From: DAOUET01 sp034430155
GTDB taxonomy: Bacteria > Chloroflexota > Anaerolineae > Anaerolineales > UBA4823
Direction of reading: 5' to 3'
DNA: 64,000 nt
Assembly: GCA_034430155.1 (NCBI GenBank)
Contig: DAOUET010000079.1
Location: 25,836-89,835, forward strand
Part shown: positions 25,408 to 34,965 of the stretch, piece after piece
How positions within the stretch are numbered: the first letter of the stretch is position 1
Layout: every line of letters begins with the position of its first letter
The notes under the pieces: model-generated
Database searches by the model: none
What the model saw: the letters and a program-made list of their open reading frames with translations, nothing else
What the model was told of the DNA's origin: nothing
Translations under genes and position numbers: made by a program

Positions 25408-27336
25408 ATGGATAAGCATCCATCCAAGACCAATGCGGCTCTTGAAATCCTCCGCCCTATCGGGTCCGTTGTGCTGCTGATGGCGATGGTGTTTTGTGTC
25501 TGGCCTGGAATACTTATCAAGCCCCAGGAGGTGCAGGCTCGGACCAAGGTGCTTCCTTTAGATTATGAGGGCGCTGATCTAGCCACCTGGCTGCCAGCTC
25601 CAGCCAAAAGCATAGGGCTTGGGACGGTACAGACTTCACGCCTGATCGCATCAGATACCGCAGTAGCAGATTCCTTCGGGTGGTCGCTTGCTTTGTACGA
25701 CAATACGGCCGTAATCGGCGCACCACGTGCAGACCTGACTGTGGGTGGCACGCGCTTAAAAAATGCCGGGGCGGCCTACATTTTTATACACAATGGGAGT
25801 GGTTGGATTCAGCAGGCGAAACTAGTCGCCAAAGATGCCGATGAACAGGACGCTTTTGGCACTTCGGTAGCGATTTCTGGTAATACCGTTATCGTCGGCG
25901 CAGTCGGTAAAGACCTTGATAACCTCAGCGATGCCGGAGCGGCATACGTCTTCGTTCATAATGGGACAACCTGGTCCCAGCAAGCCAGGCTGGTGGGCTC
26001 TGATTACGGCGAGGACGACTATTTTGGAGTTTCCGTAGGGATTGACGGCAATTCGATCGTGGTAGGAGCGGACGGGTATGACTTGGGTGGTATCCCGGAT
26101 ACGGGCGCAGCCTATGCTTTTATCCGCCGGGGAGGCTCTTGGAATCCGCATGGCAAGTTATTGCCTTTAGATCCTTCTATCGGAGCTGCATTTGGTGCCT
26201 CGCTGTCGATATCAGGCGACCTGGTAGCAATCGGCGCAACCGAAGCGAGCTCTTTCCTTACCAGCGGCGAGGGCTCGGTTTACCTGTTCGCACGCAGCGG
26301 TGCAGATTGGGTTCAAAATGAAAAACTGCAGGCAAGCGATGGGAGAAGTGGCGATTTCTTTGGAAACGCGGTGGCGCTCTCCGGCGATAAGGTTGCGGTT
26401 GGGGCTGCTTATCACGACTCCAACCTGGGTGGTGGTCGCATTTTAAACGCCGGTGCTGTGTACGTCTTTACCCGCGGGAATACCGGCTGGAAGCAACAAT
26501 CCATCCTGCTGCTGCCGGATGCCATGTCCTTCGATTACTTCGGGAAATCGGTGGCGATTGATGGGGATTTGCTGGTGGCAGGTGCGACTGGCAGGCAGTG
26601 GGCAGGCTACCGACGCGCGGGGGCGGCGTATATGTTTGAGAGCAAGGGCCGGGAATGGGAACAGGCAAACCAGATATACCCGGATAGCGTATCTGCGGAT
26701 GACAACTTCGGGCAGGCGGTTGCGATTGACCGGAAGACAATTTTGATCGGAGCCGACGGGAGAGACCCCCGCTTGTATAATGAGGCCGGGGAGGTCTTTG
26801 TGTTCAACCTGGTCCCCATGCAGCTGCCCGAAACTGGATATGCTCCCGGAAAGGAATTGGCACTGCGCATCCCTTTCCCGGAGGCCGTCTATAGAAATCT
26901 GGGCGACCTGTGGTTGGAGATCCCGGCTTTGCACACAAAGACCCCGATTGTAATGGTTCCAAAAAACGGGAACAGTTGGGATGTCGATTGGCTTTGGGAT
27001 CAGGCCGGCTTCTTAGAGGGCACTGCTTTCCCCACTTGGCAGGGAAACACCGCTATTGCCGCCCATGTTTCCTTACCGTCTGACCGACCAGGTCCGTTCA
27101 GTCAGCTGCCCTCATTGAAGTGGGGTGATAAGGTCATCATCCATGCCTGGGGTCAAAGTTATATCTACACAGTCAAAGAAAACAGACAGGTATCTCCTAG
27201 CGATATGACAGTCTTAGGTCACGAAAGCCTGGATTGGCTCACGCTGATCACATGTCATGTGTATGATCAGGACCGCGGAATATTCCGATGGCGCACTGTG
27301 GTACGAGCGGTGTTGGTGGATATTCAAGACGAATGA
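25408..27336 (+). CDS. FG-GAP repeat beta-propeller fused to a sortase domain
   Basis: A 642-aa protein from ATG 25408 (TTGGAGATGG upstream). A hydrophobic N-terminal anchor (about residues 15-45) is followed by about seven FG-GAP-type repeats (~60-430). These carry units such as DAFGTSVAISGNTVIVGA and DNFGQAVAIDRKTILIGA, then GAAYVF and a W-x-Q segment. The last ~165 residues match a sortase: AIAAHVSLP (catalytic His), TLITCHVYD (TLxTC Cys) and RWRTVV (catalytic Arg). Sortases join proteins to the cell wall or to each other outside the membrane. The propeller may bind or present the substrate. No separate sorting-signal protein was recognised nearby. Confidence 0.85.
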   Translation: MDKHPSKTNAALEILRPIGSVVLLMAMVFCVWPGILIKPQEVQARTKVLPLDYEGADLATWLPAPAKSIGLGTVQTSRLIASDTAVADSFGWSLALYDNTAVIGAPRADLTVGGTRLKNAGAAYIFIHNGSGWIQQAKLVAKDADEQDAFGTSVAISGNTVIVGAVGKDLDNLSDAGAAYVFVHNGTTWSQQARLVGSDYGEDDYFGVSVGIDGNSIVVGADGYDLGGIPDTGAAYAFIRRGGSWNPHGKLLPLDPSIGAAFGASLSISGDLVAIGATEASSFLTSGEGSVYLFARSGADWVQNEKLQASDGRSGDFFGNAVALSGDKVAVGAAYHDSNLGGGRILNAGAVYVFTRGNTGWKQQSILLLPDAMSFDYFGKSVAIDGDLLVAGATGRQWAGYRRAGAAYMFESKGREWEQANQIYPDSVSADDNFGQAVAIDRKTILIGADGRDPRLYNEAGEVFVFNLVPMQLPETGYAPGKELALRIPFPEAVYRNLGDLWLEIPALHTKTPIVMVPKNGNSWDVDWLWDQAGFLEGTAFPTWQGNTAIAAHVSLPSDRPGPFSQLPSLKWGDKVIIHAWGQSYIYTVKENRQVSPSDMTVLGHESLDWLTLITCHVYDQDRGIFRWRTVVRAVLVDIQDE

Positions 27337-27489
27337 CGGTTTGCTTTTTTCACAAACCCCGTAAACATCATTTGATCGCCTGCGCGCTCTAATTTGCCGG
27401 AGGCCGTCTTCAGGGGTCAGTTTGAGGGGGACTAGGCTACCCGGTAAACACGGATTGAGGACCTACTCGCTCTAATTTCGCGAAAGCTG

Positions 27490-28905
27490 TCAGGAAGGTA
27501 CCAATTCTCGCTCAGCTGCGACCATAATGGCATCCAATTCCTCCTCCTGCTCAGCGTCCAGCGCTGGGACCAGGTGCTCGTTCAGCAATCGCTCTGCTTC
27601 AGCCTGAGCCCGCTCGGCCATGCTGGCGCGACTGCTTCGCTCCCATGCTTCCCAGGTGCCGCGCTCGGCCAGCTGGGTGAGCTGGATCTCACCGCCATGC
27701 AGATACTGGCGGGTGTGCTTTTGCCCCAAGAAATTGTGGGTGCCACGCATCACAGCAGCTACCACCTCCACAGCCAGGGCTTGTTCGTCAGCCACTATGC
27801 CGCGCCGCAGTCTTTTCACACTGGCTGCCATCTCGTTGTCACACACCATTTGTGCGTAGGAGCCCATTACACCGGCTTCCATCTCCCCGATCCCAGAGAG
27901 CTCATCGGCGCCAGCCAGGGCCGGAATGGCCGCGTTGAGGGCTCGTTCGAAACCGCTCTGGATGTCGAGCACATGCGAGTTGGTGGAAAATCCGTAAACG
28001 TTCACCGGCAACCCATAACGGTGCCCAATTTGAACGGTACCGGCTGAAGCCAACCCCATCTCTACACCGCCCCATACTGAAATGCCTGTGCGCGGTTCCA
28101 TCATTGCCAGTCGGCCGCAGTAAACGATTGGTAATCCTGGCTGCACCAATTGTGCCAGCACTATGCCCGCCAGCACTTCTGCGTTCTGTTGTGCCAACGC
28201 CCCCGCCAGAGAAAACGGTGCGGTGGTGCCGGCAGTTGGGCAGGGTAGCGGTGCGAAAGCGATGCCCAGGCGGGCAATTGCGATGGTTGCCTCGACTACA
28301 TCGTCCGGGAAAAAAAGCGGGCTGACCGGTGAAACGCTTAAGGAGAGGATCTGGCGCGGCGCTCCGATCACCTCCGCCAGCCTCACGGCGTAACCCACCT
28401 CGGCGCTGGTCTGCACGCCTGGTCCATGCAGCGGCTTGGTGGTATATCCCAAGGCATACCGATACATAGCCAACGACATGAGCTCTCCAGGTACATCTTG
28501 GGGTGTGAAGAAAGGCGTGACTGTGGTCACGTTTTCCAGGGCATCTAACAGCCGGGTGCTGTCGCTTACATCTGCTATCAACGCCCCTCGTCGCTGTCCC
28601 GTGCGGGGATCGTAGACATCGCGAGCGCCTCCTAGATTGTGCCAATGCAGGCTTCCATCTCCGAGTACTTTTGTCGCTCCACCCCTTCCGCTAATGGTTA
28701 CCTGTCTGGGGCACTTGGCCAGCTCTCTCTCCACCAGACTGCTCGGCAGCAGGATGCGCTCGCCCTCTATCCTGGCTCCGGCCCCTGTTAGGATATCGCG
28801 CCCTTCAGATTGATTCAAAATGATGCCTGTCTCTTCTAGAATACGCAGAGTGGCTTGATGAATCCCTTCGACTTCTTGATCAGTCAGTACGGTCAGTGGC
28901 CTCAT
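27490..28905 (-). CDS. MttB-family corrinoid methyltransferase (non-pyrrolysine), copy A
   Basis: A 471-aa TIM-barrel member of the trimethylamine methyltransferase family. Typical stretches are HQATLRILEETGIILNQ near the N-terminus, LGGARDVYDPRTGQRR, GTTAPFSLAGALAQQNAEVLAG and LPVNVYGFSTNSHVLDIQSG. No in-frame amber codon occurs, so it belongs to the non-Pyl branch, whose studied members demethylate glycine betaine, proline betaine or carnitine (MtgB, MtpB, MtcB). The methyl group goes to a corrinoid protein. Its ATG shares one base with the stop of the S9 peptidase gene, so it ends the importer operon. The substrate is not predictable from sequence alone. Confidence 0.88.
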   Translation of the reverse strand: MRPLTVLTDQEVEGIHQATLRILEETGIILNQSEGRDILTGAGARIEGERILLPSSLVERELAKCPRQVTISGRGGATKVLGDGSLHWHNLGGARDVYDPRTGQRRGALIADVSDSTRLLDALENVTTVTPFFTPQDVPGELMSLAMYRYALGYTTKPLHGPGVQTSAEVGYAVRLAEVIGAPRQILSLSVSPVSPLFFPDDVVEATIAIARLGIAFAPLPCPTAGTTAPFSLAGALAQQNAEVLAGIVLAQLVQPGLPIVYCGRLAMMEPRTGISVWGGVEMGLASAGTVQIGHRYGLPVNVYGFSTNSHVLDIQSGFERALNAAIPALAGADELSGIGEMEAGVMGSYAQMVCDNEMAASVKRLRRGIVADEQALAVEVVAAVMRGTHNFLGQKHTRQYLHGGEIQLTQLAERGTWEAWERSSRASMAERAQAEAERLLNEHLVPALDAEQEEELDAIMVAAERELVPS

Positions 28906-30719
28906 TACCGTGATCCTTCCGTTTTTTCGAGCACCTGTGCCAGGAAAGCTACCCTACGCACCTCGGAGTCGATGACATTGTTGATTTTTAAAAAGGCATG
29001 ACCCTCGTCTGGATAAAGCACGAAGTCTACCTCTTTGCCCAGCGCAAGCAGCTTTTCCTTAGCCGCGATCGATTCGCTGGCAGGACAGCGTGGGTCATTG
29101 GCCCCACAAATCAACTGCACGGGGGACAGGATGCGATCCAGGAAAAAGTAGGGCGAACGGTCGTGCCATAGTTGACGGTTCTTTTCTGGATCGCCGAAAT
29201 TTTGGATGTCCCAGTGCTGAAGGTCTTCGCGTGAGTTGGCGTGGGAGGTAAACCAGTTAAGGAAAGGCACTACTGCCGAACCCACCGACCAACGCTCCGG
29301 GTATTGGGTCAGGCAGGTCATGGTTAGGTAACCGCCATGACTGCGACCGGAGACTGCGATCCGATTTGAATCCGCCAGACCGGTGCGAACCAGATAATCT
29401 ACTCCGGCTACCACGTCCTTGGTATCTATACCGCCCAGGTCGAAGCGGTTAGCTTGCTGCCAGACCTTTCCATAACCTGTTGAGCCCCGGTAGTTGGGGG
29501 CCAGCACCACCCACCCCCGGCTAGCCATGTGCTGGAAAATGGGGTACCACAGATACTGGAATAGCCAGGTAGGACCGCCATGGATCACGATAACTGCTGC
29601 GTTGGGCTGGTTGAAACCATGCGGTTTGAAGAGCAAAGCCGGCACCGGGGTGCCATCCAGGCTGGGGTAATATACTTCCTGGGGCTTTACAAAGGCTACC
29701 TCCTGCAACCCGGCGGGCAAGGAGCTGGTCAGCTGCTGGAGTGAACCGTCTGCCAGGGTAAGCTGCCAGAGGTCGTCGGGTCGGCGGTAGTTGTCAAATA
29801 CAAAGACGAGATGCTTTCCATCGGGCGTGAAGCGTGGTGAATAGTGCACTCCCGGCTCGACCTGATCGGTGAATGGTAAGTCGGAGTTAAGAGCCTGCAG
29901 GGCCAACCAGGAATCTGGTCCCCGGTAAATCACGTAGGCCAGCTGTTTTCCATCAGGGGACCAATAAGGCGCCTCTTTTTCTCCCTCGCCTGAGGTGAGC
30001 CACTCGATCTGGTCGTTCTCCAGATGGTAGATACCCACATCATAATATCCGTGCAAGTCCGAAGAGAAAGCGATACGGGTGCTGTCTGGCGACCAGCGGG
30101 AATCCTTGGCGTTGATCGCCTCATTACCAGCGCTGATCTGGCGTGGTTCACCCCCCATTGATGGAACGATAAAGGTGCCGTAATCTTGACCGTGCGTCTC
30201 GGCGATTACCAAAAGCCAGGCCCCATCCGGGGACCAGCGCACCACCCACCCGGGGTACGGCTGAGCCAGAACCACCCGGGCGACACCGCCAGAAGCTGGC
30301 ATCACATACGTCTCAAATTGACCGCTGCGGTCGGAGATGTAGGCGATTTGAGAACCGTCCGGCGACCAACTCAGATTGGGCTGGATGGTCTCCGGGCTGC
30401 CGGGAGTAAGATTGCGATGCTGGTCGTTCACCCGGTCATAGATATAAATGTCGAAGCATTCACCCCCATCCAGGTCCAAGACATAGGCCAGGCGGTCGCC
30501 CTTGGGAGAGTAGCACGGAGAAAATTTACCGCCCGGTCCATGAGTGATCTGCTCAGGTGGGGCGGGATGATCCAGGGGCAGCTCGTAGATCTCCCACTGA
30601 CCGCTCGGGTTCCAGGCGAAAGCCACGAATTTACCGTCAGGGGAGATTTCAAAACCTCCTTCAGGGTCGACATAGGGAACGCTCAATAACGCTTTCAAGT
30701 CGATGGGTTGCTGCTGCAT
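28905..30719 (-). CDS. S9-family (prolyl oligopeptidase/acylaminoacyl-type) peptidase
   Basis: A 604-aa enzyme. The first ~340 residues form a WD40/TolB-like propeller with repeats such as WSPDGSQIAYISDRSGQFE and WSPDSTRIAFSSDLHG. The alpha/beta hydrolase follows: VIVIHGGPTW oxyanion strand, nucleophile in GRSHGGYL, acid in GANDPRCP and base in DEGHAFLK. There is no signal peptide, so it acts in the cytoplasm. The family cleaves short peptides. It sits between the ATPase genes of a peptide-type ABC importer and an MttB-family gene, with a TAATG junction to the latter. It may therefore release a methylated amine or betaine from an imported conjugate. This role is inferred. Confidence 0.9.
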   Translation of the reverse strand: MQQQPIDLKALLSVPYVDPEGGFEISPDGKFVAFAWNPSGQWEIYELPLDHPAPPEQITHGPGGKFSPCYSPKGDRLAYVLDLDGGECFDIYIYDRVNDQHRNLTPGSPETIQPNLSWSPDGSQIAYISDRSGQFETYVMPASGGVARVVLAQPYPGWVVRWSPDGAWLLVIAETHGQDYGTFIVPSMGGEPRQISAGNEAINAKDSRWSPDSTRIAFSSDLHGYYDVGIYHLENDQIEWLTSGEGEKEAPYWSPDGKQLAYVIYRGPDSWLALQALNSDLPFTDQVEPGVHYSPRFTPDGKHLVFVFDNYRRPDDLWQLTLADGSLQQLTSSLPAGLQEVAFVKPQEVYYPSLDGTPVPALLFKPHGFNQPNAAVIVIHGGPTWLFQYLWYPIFQHMASRGWVVLAPNYRGSTGYGKVWQQANRFDLGGIDTKDVVAGVDYLVRTGLADSNRIAVSGRSHGGYLTMTCLTQYPERWSVGSAVVPFLNWFTSHANSREDLQHWDIQNFGDPEKNRQLWHDRSPYFFLDRILSPVQLICGANDPRCPASESIAAKEKLLALGKEVDFVLYPDEGHAFLKINNVIDSEVRRVAFLAQVLEKTEGSR

Positions 30720-30899
30720 CTTAGTCTCTTCCTGGGTGTCGAAGTTAGATTGTTGTTGGGTTCACCGCGGCCTTGCCTGGCGGAGAGATTTACCCAACTG
30801 GCGGCTGATAAACGCTAGATTTTAATTAGGGGTGACAGTCGTGATATGCAATAGGTGCTCGCGACCAGGCTTACCTATCTGGCTATTCCTGGGGGATGC

Positions 30900-31892
30900 T
30901 TATGGGACTGCCTGCACCCTGTGACAGGCGGCCCAATGTCTGGGTGCGACTTCTCGCCACTCGGGAATCTCCACCCGGCACTGGTCGATGGCGAGAGGGC
31001 AACGTGGGTGGAAGCGGCAACCCTCGGGCGGATTGACCGGGCTGGGCGGGTCACCTGGTAATATAACCCGCTGGCGGGCGCGGGTCTTTTCCGGATCTGG
31101 GATAGGAACCGCTGAGAGCAACGCCTGGGTGTAAGGGTGCAAGGGATTATCGTAAAGCTCGTTGCGGTCAGCCAGCTCTACGATAATCCCCAGATACATC
31201 ACTGCTACGCGATCACAGATGTGCCGTACCATACTCAAATCATGGGCGATAAACAGGTAGGTCAGCCCCAGGCGATCCTGAAGCTCCTCTAGAAGATTGA
31301 CAATTTGCGCCTGAATGGATACATCCAGAGCTGAAATGGGTTCATCGCAGATGATAAAATCGGGGTCAGAAGCCAGGGCGCGGGCGATGCCGATCCGCTG
31401 GCGCTGGCCCCCCGAGAACTGGTGAGGGTATCGATTGATATAGAGGTGGTTAAGCTGCACGAGATCAAGCAGTTGCCCCACCCGTTCGACCCGTTCTTTG
31501 CGGGGATATAGGTTGTGAACCCGTATCGGCTCACCGATGATGCGGGCGATAGTCCAGCGGGAATTCAGCGAGGCGAAGGGATCTTGGAAGATCATTTGCA
31601 TGTGCTGGCGCAGCTTGCGCAGGGCAGTGCCTTTCTGCTCGGTCAGGTCTACCCCGTTGAAATAGACTTTCCCCGCCGTCGGGCGGTAGAGCTGCAAGAT
31701 AGTGCGCCCGGTGGTGGTTTTGCCACAACCGCTCTCCCCCACCAACCCTAAGGTTTCGCCCTGGTAGATATCGAAGGTGACATCTTCCACAGCCTTCACC
31801 GCGGCGACCTCTCTCTGGATCAGAATGCCGCGCAGAATCGGGAAATATTTTTTTAACCCCCTGACGCTCAGCAGCACCTGGTTCTCGCTCAT
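30900..31892 (-). CDS. Peptide-type ABC transporter ATP-binding protein (OppF/DppF)
   Basis: A 330-aa protein from ATG 31892, which overlaps the upstream ATPase gene by 4 nt and has GGAAGG just before it. It has Walker A GESGCGKTT, the Q-loop MIFQDPFASL, signature FSGGQRQRIGIARAL, Walker B FIICDEPISALD and the H-loop IAHDLS. The C-terminal extension (NPPEGCRFHPRCP with CRVEIPEW and HWAACHR) carries the cysteines typical of Opp/Dpp ATPases and may bind an Fe-S cluster. It powers the uptake of the solute bound by the SBP at 34966-36717. Confidence 0.93.
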   Translation of the reverse strand: MSENQVLLSVRGLKKYFPILRGILIQREVAAVKAVEDVTFDIYQGETLGLVGESGCGKTTTGRTILQLYRPTAGKVYFNGVDLTEQKGTALRKLRQHMQMIFQDPFASLNSRWTIARIIGEPIRVHNLYPRKERVERVGQLLDLVQLNHLYINRYPHQFSGGQRQRIGIARALASDPDFIICDEPISALDVSIQAQIVNLLEELQDRLGLTYLFIAHDLSMVRHICDRVAVMYLGIIVELADRNELYDNPLHPYTQALLSAVPIPDPEKTRARQRVILPGDPPSPVNPPEGCRFHPRCPLAIDQCRVEIPEWREVAPRHWAACHRVQAVP

Positions 31893-32875
31893 CGCGACCT
31901 TCCGGTGGTGACATCTATCCAACAGGCGATGCGGTGATCTTTATCGATCGTCTCCAGGACGGGGTTTTCTTGGTGACAGCGCTCGATGGTGTAGCCGCAG
32001 CGAGGGGTGAAGGGACAACCAGCCGACATATGGATGCAGTCTGGCGGCACACCCGGGATGGTGGCGAGCTTTTCATGGCTAACTCTGTCCACCCGGGGCA
32101 GCGATTTGAGCAGTGAGATGGTGTAAGGGTGGCGGGGATCATTGTACAAGGTGAAGACATCAGCCTCTTCGACGAGGTAGCCAGCGTACATCACCACCAC
32201 GTTATCGGCCAGTTCGGCGATCACCCCCAGGTCGTGGGTGATCCACACCACCGCCATACCCATCTGGTCGCGCAGATTCTTTACCAGGTCGATTATCTGG
32301 GCCTGGATGGTTACATCAAGGGCAGTGGTGGGTTCATCTGCGATCAGAACACTGGGGTTGCAGGCCAACGCCATAGCGATCATCACACGCTGGCGCATCC
32401 CGCCGGAGAACTGGTGCGGGTAGTCGCCATAACGATCGGCTGCTTTCGGGATACCCACCATTTCGAGCTGCTGCACCGTCCGGCGTTGCGCTTCCTGCGA
32501 GTCAACTCCTAGGTGTACAATCTGGGCCTCGCTGATCTGCCGCCCAATCGTCAGGACCGGGTTGAGTGAAGTCATGGGGTCCTGGAAAACCATGGCGATT
32601 TCGTAACCGCGGATATGCTGCATATCGTTCATTTCCAGTTGCAGTAGATCTTTTCCTCCATAAAGCACCTGACCGGCGACGATCTTGCCAGGCGGTTGGG
32701 GAATCAGGCGCAATATAGAGAGCACACTAACGCTCTTACCACAGCCGCTTTCACCGACGATTCCCAATGTCTGGCCCTCGTAAATCGCATAGGAGACCCC
32801 ATTGACGGCGTTCACAGTCCCATCGAGGGTGTGAAAACGCACGACCAAGTCATTTAATTCGAGAATGGGTTGCAC
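31889..32875 (-). CDS. Peptide-type ABC transporter ATP-binding protein (OppD/DppD)
   Basis: A 328-aa protein starting with GTG (TAGGAGG just upstream). Walker A GESGCGKSV, Q-loop MVFQDPMTSLNPVLTIG, signature FSGGMRQRVMIAMAL, Walker B VLIADEPTTALD and H-loop ITHDLGV are intact. The C-terminal cysteine block (CIHMSAGCPFTPRCGY with ERCHQENP) is the oligopeptide-family form. It is paired with the second ATPase, as is normal for five-gene Opp/Dpp importers. Confidence 0.93.
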   Translation of the reverse strand: MQPILELNDLVVRFHTLDGTVNAVNGVSYAIYEGQTLGIVGESGCGKSVSVLSILRLIPQPPGKIVAGQVLYGGKDLLQLEMNDMQHIRGYEIAMVFQDPMTSLNPVLTIGRQISEAQIVHLGVDSQEAQRRTVQQLEMVGIPKAADRYGDYPHQFSGGMRQRVMIAMALACNPSVLIADEPTTALDVTIQAQIIDLVKNLRDQMGMAVVWITHDLGVIAELADNVVVMYAGYLVEEADVFTLYNDPRHPYTISLLKSLPRVDRVSHEKLATIPGVPPDCIHMSAGCPFTPRCGYTIERCHQENPVLETIDKDHRIACWIDVTTGRSR

Positions 32876-32884
32876 TCAAGCCTC

Positions 32885-33832
32885 CTATTCCATCAGGGTG
32901 CGTGGGTCTAGGGCGTCGCGCAAGCCGTCACCGATAAAGTTGATCGACAGCACGGTGAGCAAGATCAGCGTGCCTGGAAATATCCAAAGCCAGGGAGCAC
33001 TTTCTAAGTAATTGTAGGCCTTGTCTAGCATGTTGCCCCAGGTAGCTGTGGGCGGCTGCACTCCCAACCCCAGGAAGCTGATGTAAGCTTCAGAAAGAAT
33101 GGCGTTTGCCACTCCCAGGGTGGCGGAGACTACAATCGGGGCGATACTGTTGGGCATGATGTGATCGAAGATGATCGACATGTTGGAGGTGCCGATGGTG
33201 TGGGCGGCCAGAACGAACTCACGCTCTTTAAAGGAGAGAAAATTGGCGCGCACAATCCGAGCCAGATACATCCAGCTAGTCACCCCGATGATCACGGTAA
33301 TCACGATAACGCTACCGCTGAAGGTACGGCCGAACATCTCTAGGGTCGGGATTTTATTGCCAAAGAATTTCGCCATCACCAGAAGCAAGAAGAGCTGGGG
33401 GATATTGAACATGGCTTCGGTAAAGCGCATCAGCAGGCTGTCGATCCAACCTCCGTAATAGCCAGCGATGGCACCGATTACCACACCTACAATGGTTTCC
33501 ACTACCACGGCAAACAGACCTATCAACAGTGAGATTTGCCCACCATAGATGGTACGAGCCAGGATATCTCGCCCAACGGTATCAGTTCCGAAAGGATGTT
33601 CGGCGGAGGGCGGCTGCAGTCTGAGTTTGGTATCGGTGTAATTGGAAAAGGTTTCAGGGAAAATGAAGGCACCGCCGATCGAGTATAGCAGCAGCAGAAT
33701 CAGGGTTATGGCGCCGAAAACCGCCATGTGGTGGCGGCGAAATCGGAGCCAGATCAGCTGCCGGGGGGTCAGCGGTGGCGCTTCGGTTTCTTCTTGCAGG
33801 CTGGCGATGCTTTGATTGGCGGTGGTATCCAT
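32885..33832 (-). CDS. Peptide-type ABC transporter permease (OppC/DppC)
   Basis: A 315-aa membrane protein. The N-terminal region PRQLIWLRFRRHHMAVFGA precedes TM1, a periplasmic segment HPFGTDTVGRDILARTIYGG is typical of the C-type permease, and the EAA coupling loop reads EREFVLAAHTIGTSN. About six spans follow the family pattern. ATG 33832 has GAGGCGCC upstream. It forms the channel with the B-type permease whose gene lies just upstream. Confidence 0.93.
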   Translation of the reverse strand: MDTTANQSIASLQEETEAPPLTPRQLIWLRFRRHHMAVFGAITLILLLLYSIGGAFIFPETFSNYTDTKLRLQPPSAEHPFGTDTVGRDILARTIYGGQISLLIGLFAVVVETIVGVVIGAIAGYYGGWIDSLLMRFTEAMFNIPQLFLLLVMAKFFGNKIPTLEMFGRTFSGSVIVITVIIGVTSWMYLARIVRANFLSFKEREFVLAAHTIGTSNMSIIFDHIMPNSIAPIVVSATLGVANAILSEAYISFLGLGVQPPTATWGNMLDKAYNYLESAPWLWIFPGTLILLTVLSINFIGDGLRDALDPRTLME

Positions 33833-33846
33833 GGCGCCTCGTTTCT

Positions 33847-34881
33847 CTAATTGTAGCGAATGCGCGGATCCAGCCAGCCGTAGATAATATCGGTCAACAG
33901 CTGGGAAAGCACCACCGCTACGGAAATTATCATCAAAATGCCCATGACCACCGGGGTATCAGAGCGTGAGAGGTGGTCGATAAACAGGCGACCCATACCA
34001 GGCCAGGCGAAGATACTCTCGGTAACTACCGCACCTCCCAGCAGCAGGGGAACATCCAGGCCGACAATGGTTACCAGTGGTAGGGCGGCGTTTTTCAAGG
34101 CGTGACCGGTGATCACCATGCGGTAGGGCAGGCCTTTGGCGTGAGCTGTACGGATGTAATCCTCGCTTATCACCTCCAACATCTGGGAGCGCACAAAGCG
34201 GCTATAACCTGCTGCCGTAATCACGGTCATAGAGAAAATTGGCAATACCATATGCAGAGCAACTTGGGAGGGGGTTTTGCCAATCTGAGGGTCGAACATA
34301 CCCACCGTGGGCAGGTAGGGCAGCCCCCAGCGTTTGAAGTCAACCGAGAAGATATACATCGAAAGCAACGCCACGAAGAAAATCGGCATAGAATAGCCGA
34401 TGAACGAGCCGGCGGTGATAAAGTGGTCCCACCAGGTATACTGCCGCAGGGCAGAATAAACCCCCACTGCCAGGGAGACCAAGAGGACGATCACCTCAGC
34501 CGGAATCATCAGCAACAAGGTGTTCGGTAAGCGTTCCATGATGATGTCTAAGGCAGGTTTGCCGCGGCTGAGTAGCGAGAAACCAAACTCGCCCCGTAAC
34601 ACACCCTGGCGGGTCCCCTGGGTCTCGGCGATGCCGTCACCATTCAGGTCGATCTTGGTCCAATCATTGCCGATCAGCCAGTAAATGTATTGCTTATAGA
34701 TTGGCTGGTCCAATCCCAGCTGGCGGGCTAAGCGAGCGCGGTCCTCAGGGCGGGTGGCCCTACGCCCTCCCATGGTCGCCAGCGGGTCCCCTGTGTTGCG
34801 CATCAGCACAAAAAGCACCAGGCTGATGATGAACAGCAGGGGGATGGCTTGCAGAAGCCGCCGGATGATGTATTTGGTCAT
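33847..34881 (-). CDS. Peptide-type ABC transporter permease (OppB/DppB)
   Basis: A 344-aa protein from ATG 34881, chosen because GGGAGGTGCC lies directly before it. It opens MTKYIIRRLLQAIPLLFIIS, the classical DppB start, and has the EAA loop EDYIRTAHAKGLPYRMVITG and PLLLGGAVVTESIFAWPGMG near the C-terminus. An insert after the first span (residues ~65-110, DWTKIDLNGDGIAETQGT) looks like a short Ca2+-binding-type DxNxDG loop on the outer side. This insert is common in environmental members. Confidence 0.93.
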   Translation of the reverse strand: MTKYIIRRLLQAIPLLFIISLVLFVLMRNTGDPLATMGGRRATRPEDRARLARQLGLDQPIYKQYIYWLIGNDWTKIDLNGDGIAETQGTRQGVLRGEFGFSLLSRGKPALDIIMERLPNTLLLMIPAEVIVLLVSLAVGVYSALRQYTWWDHFITAGSFIGYSMPIFFVALLSMYIFSVDFKRWGLPYLPTVGMFDPQIGKTPSQVALHMVLPIFSMTVITAAGYSRFVRSQMLEVISEDYIRTAHAKGLPYRMVITGHALKNAALPLVTIVGLDVPLLLGGAVVTESIFAWPGMGRLFIDHLSRSDTPVVMGILMIISVAVVLSQLLTDIIYGWLDPRIRYN

Positions 34882-34965
34882 GGCACCTCCCATAAAACCG
34901 GGATTTGAAAGAGGCAGCCGAGGCAGGACCAACCTGTCCCGGCTGCCGCAAGTCTTTTCAGGACA

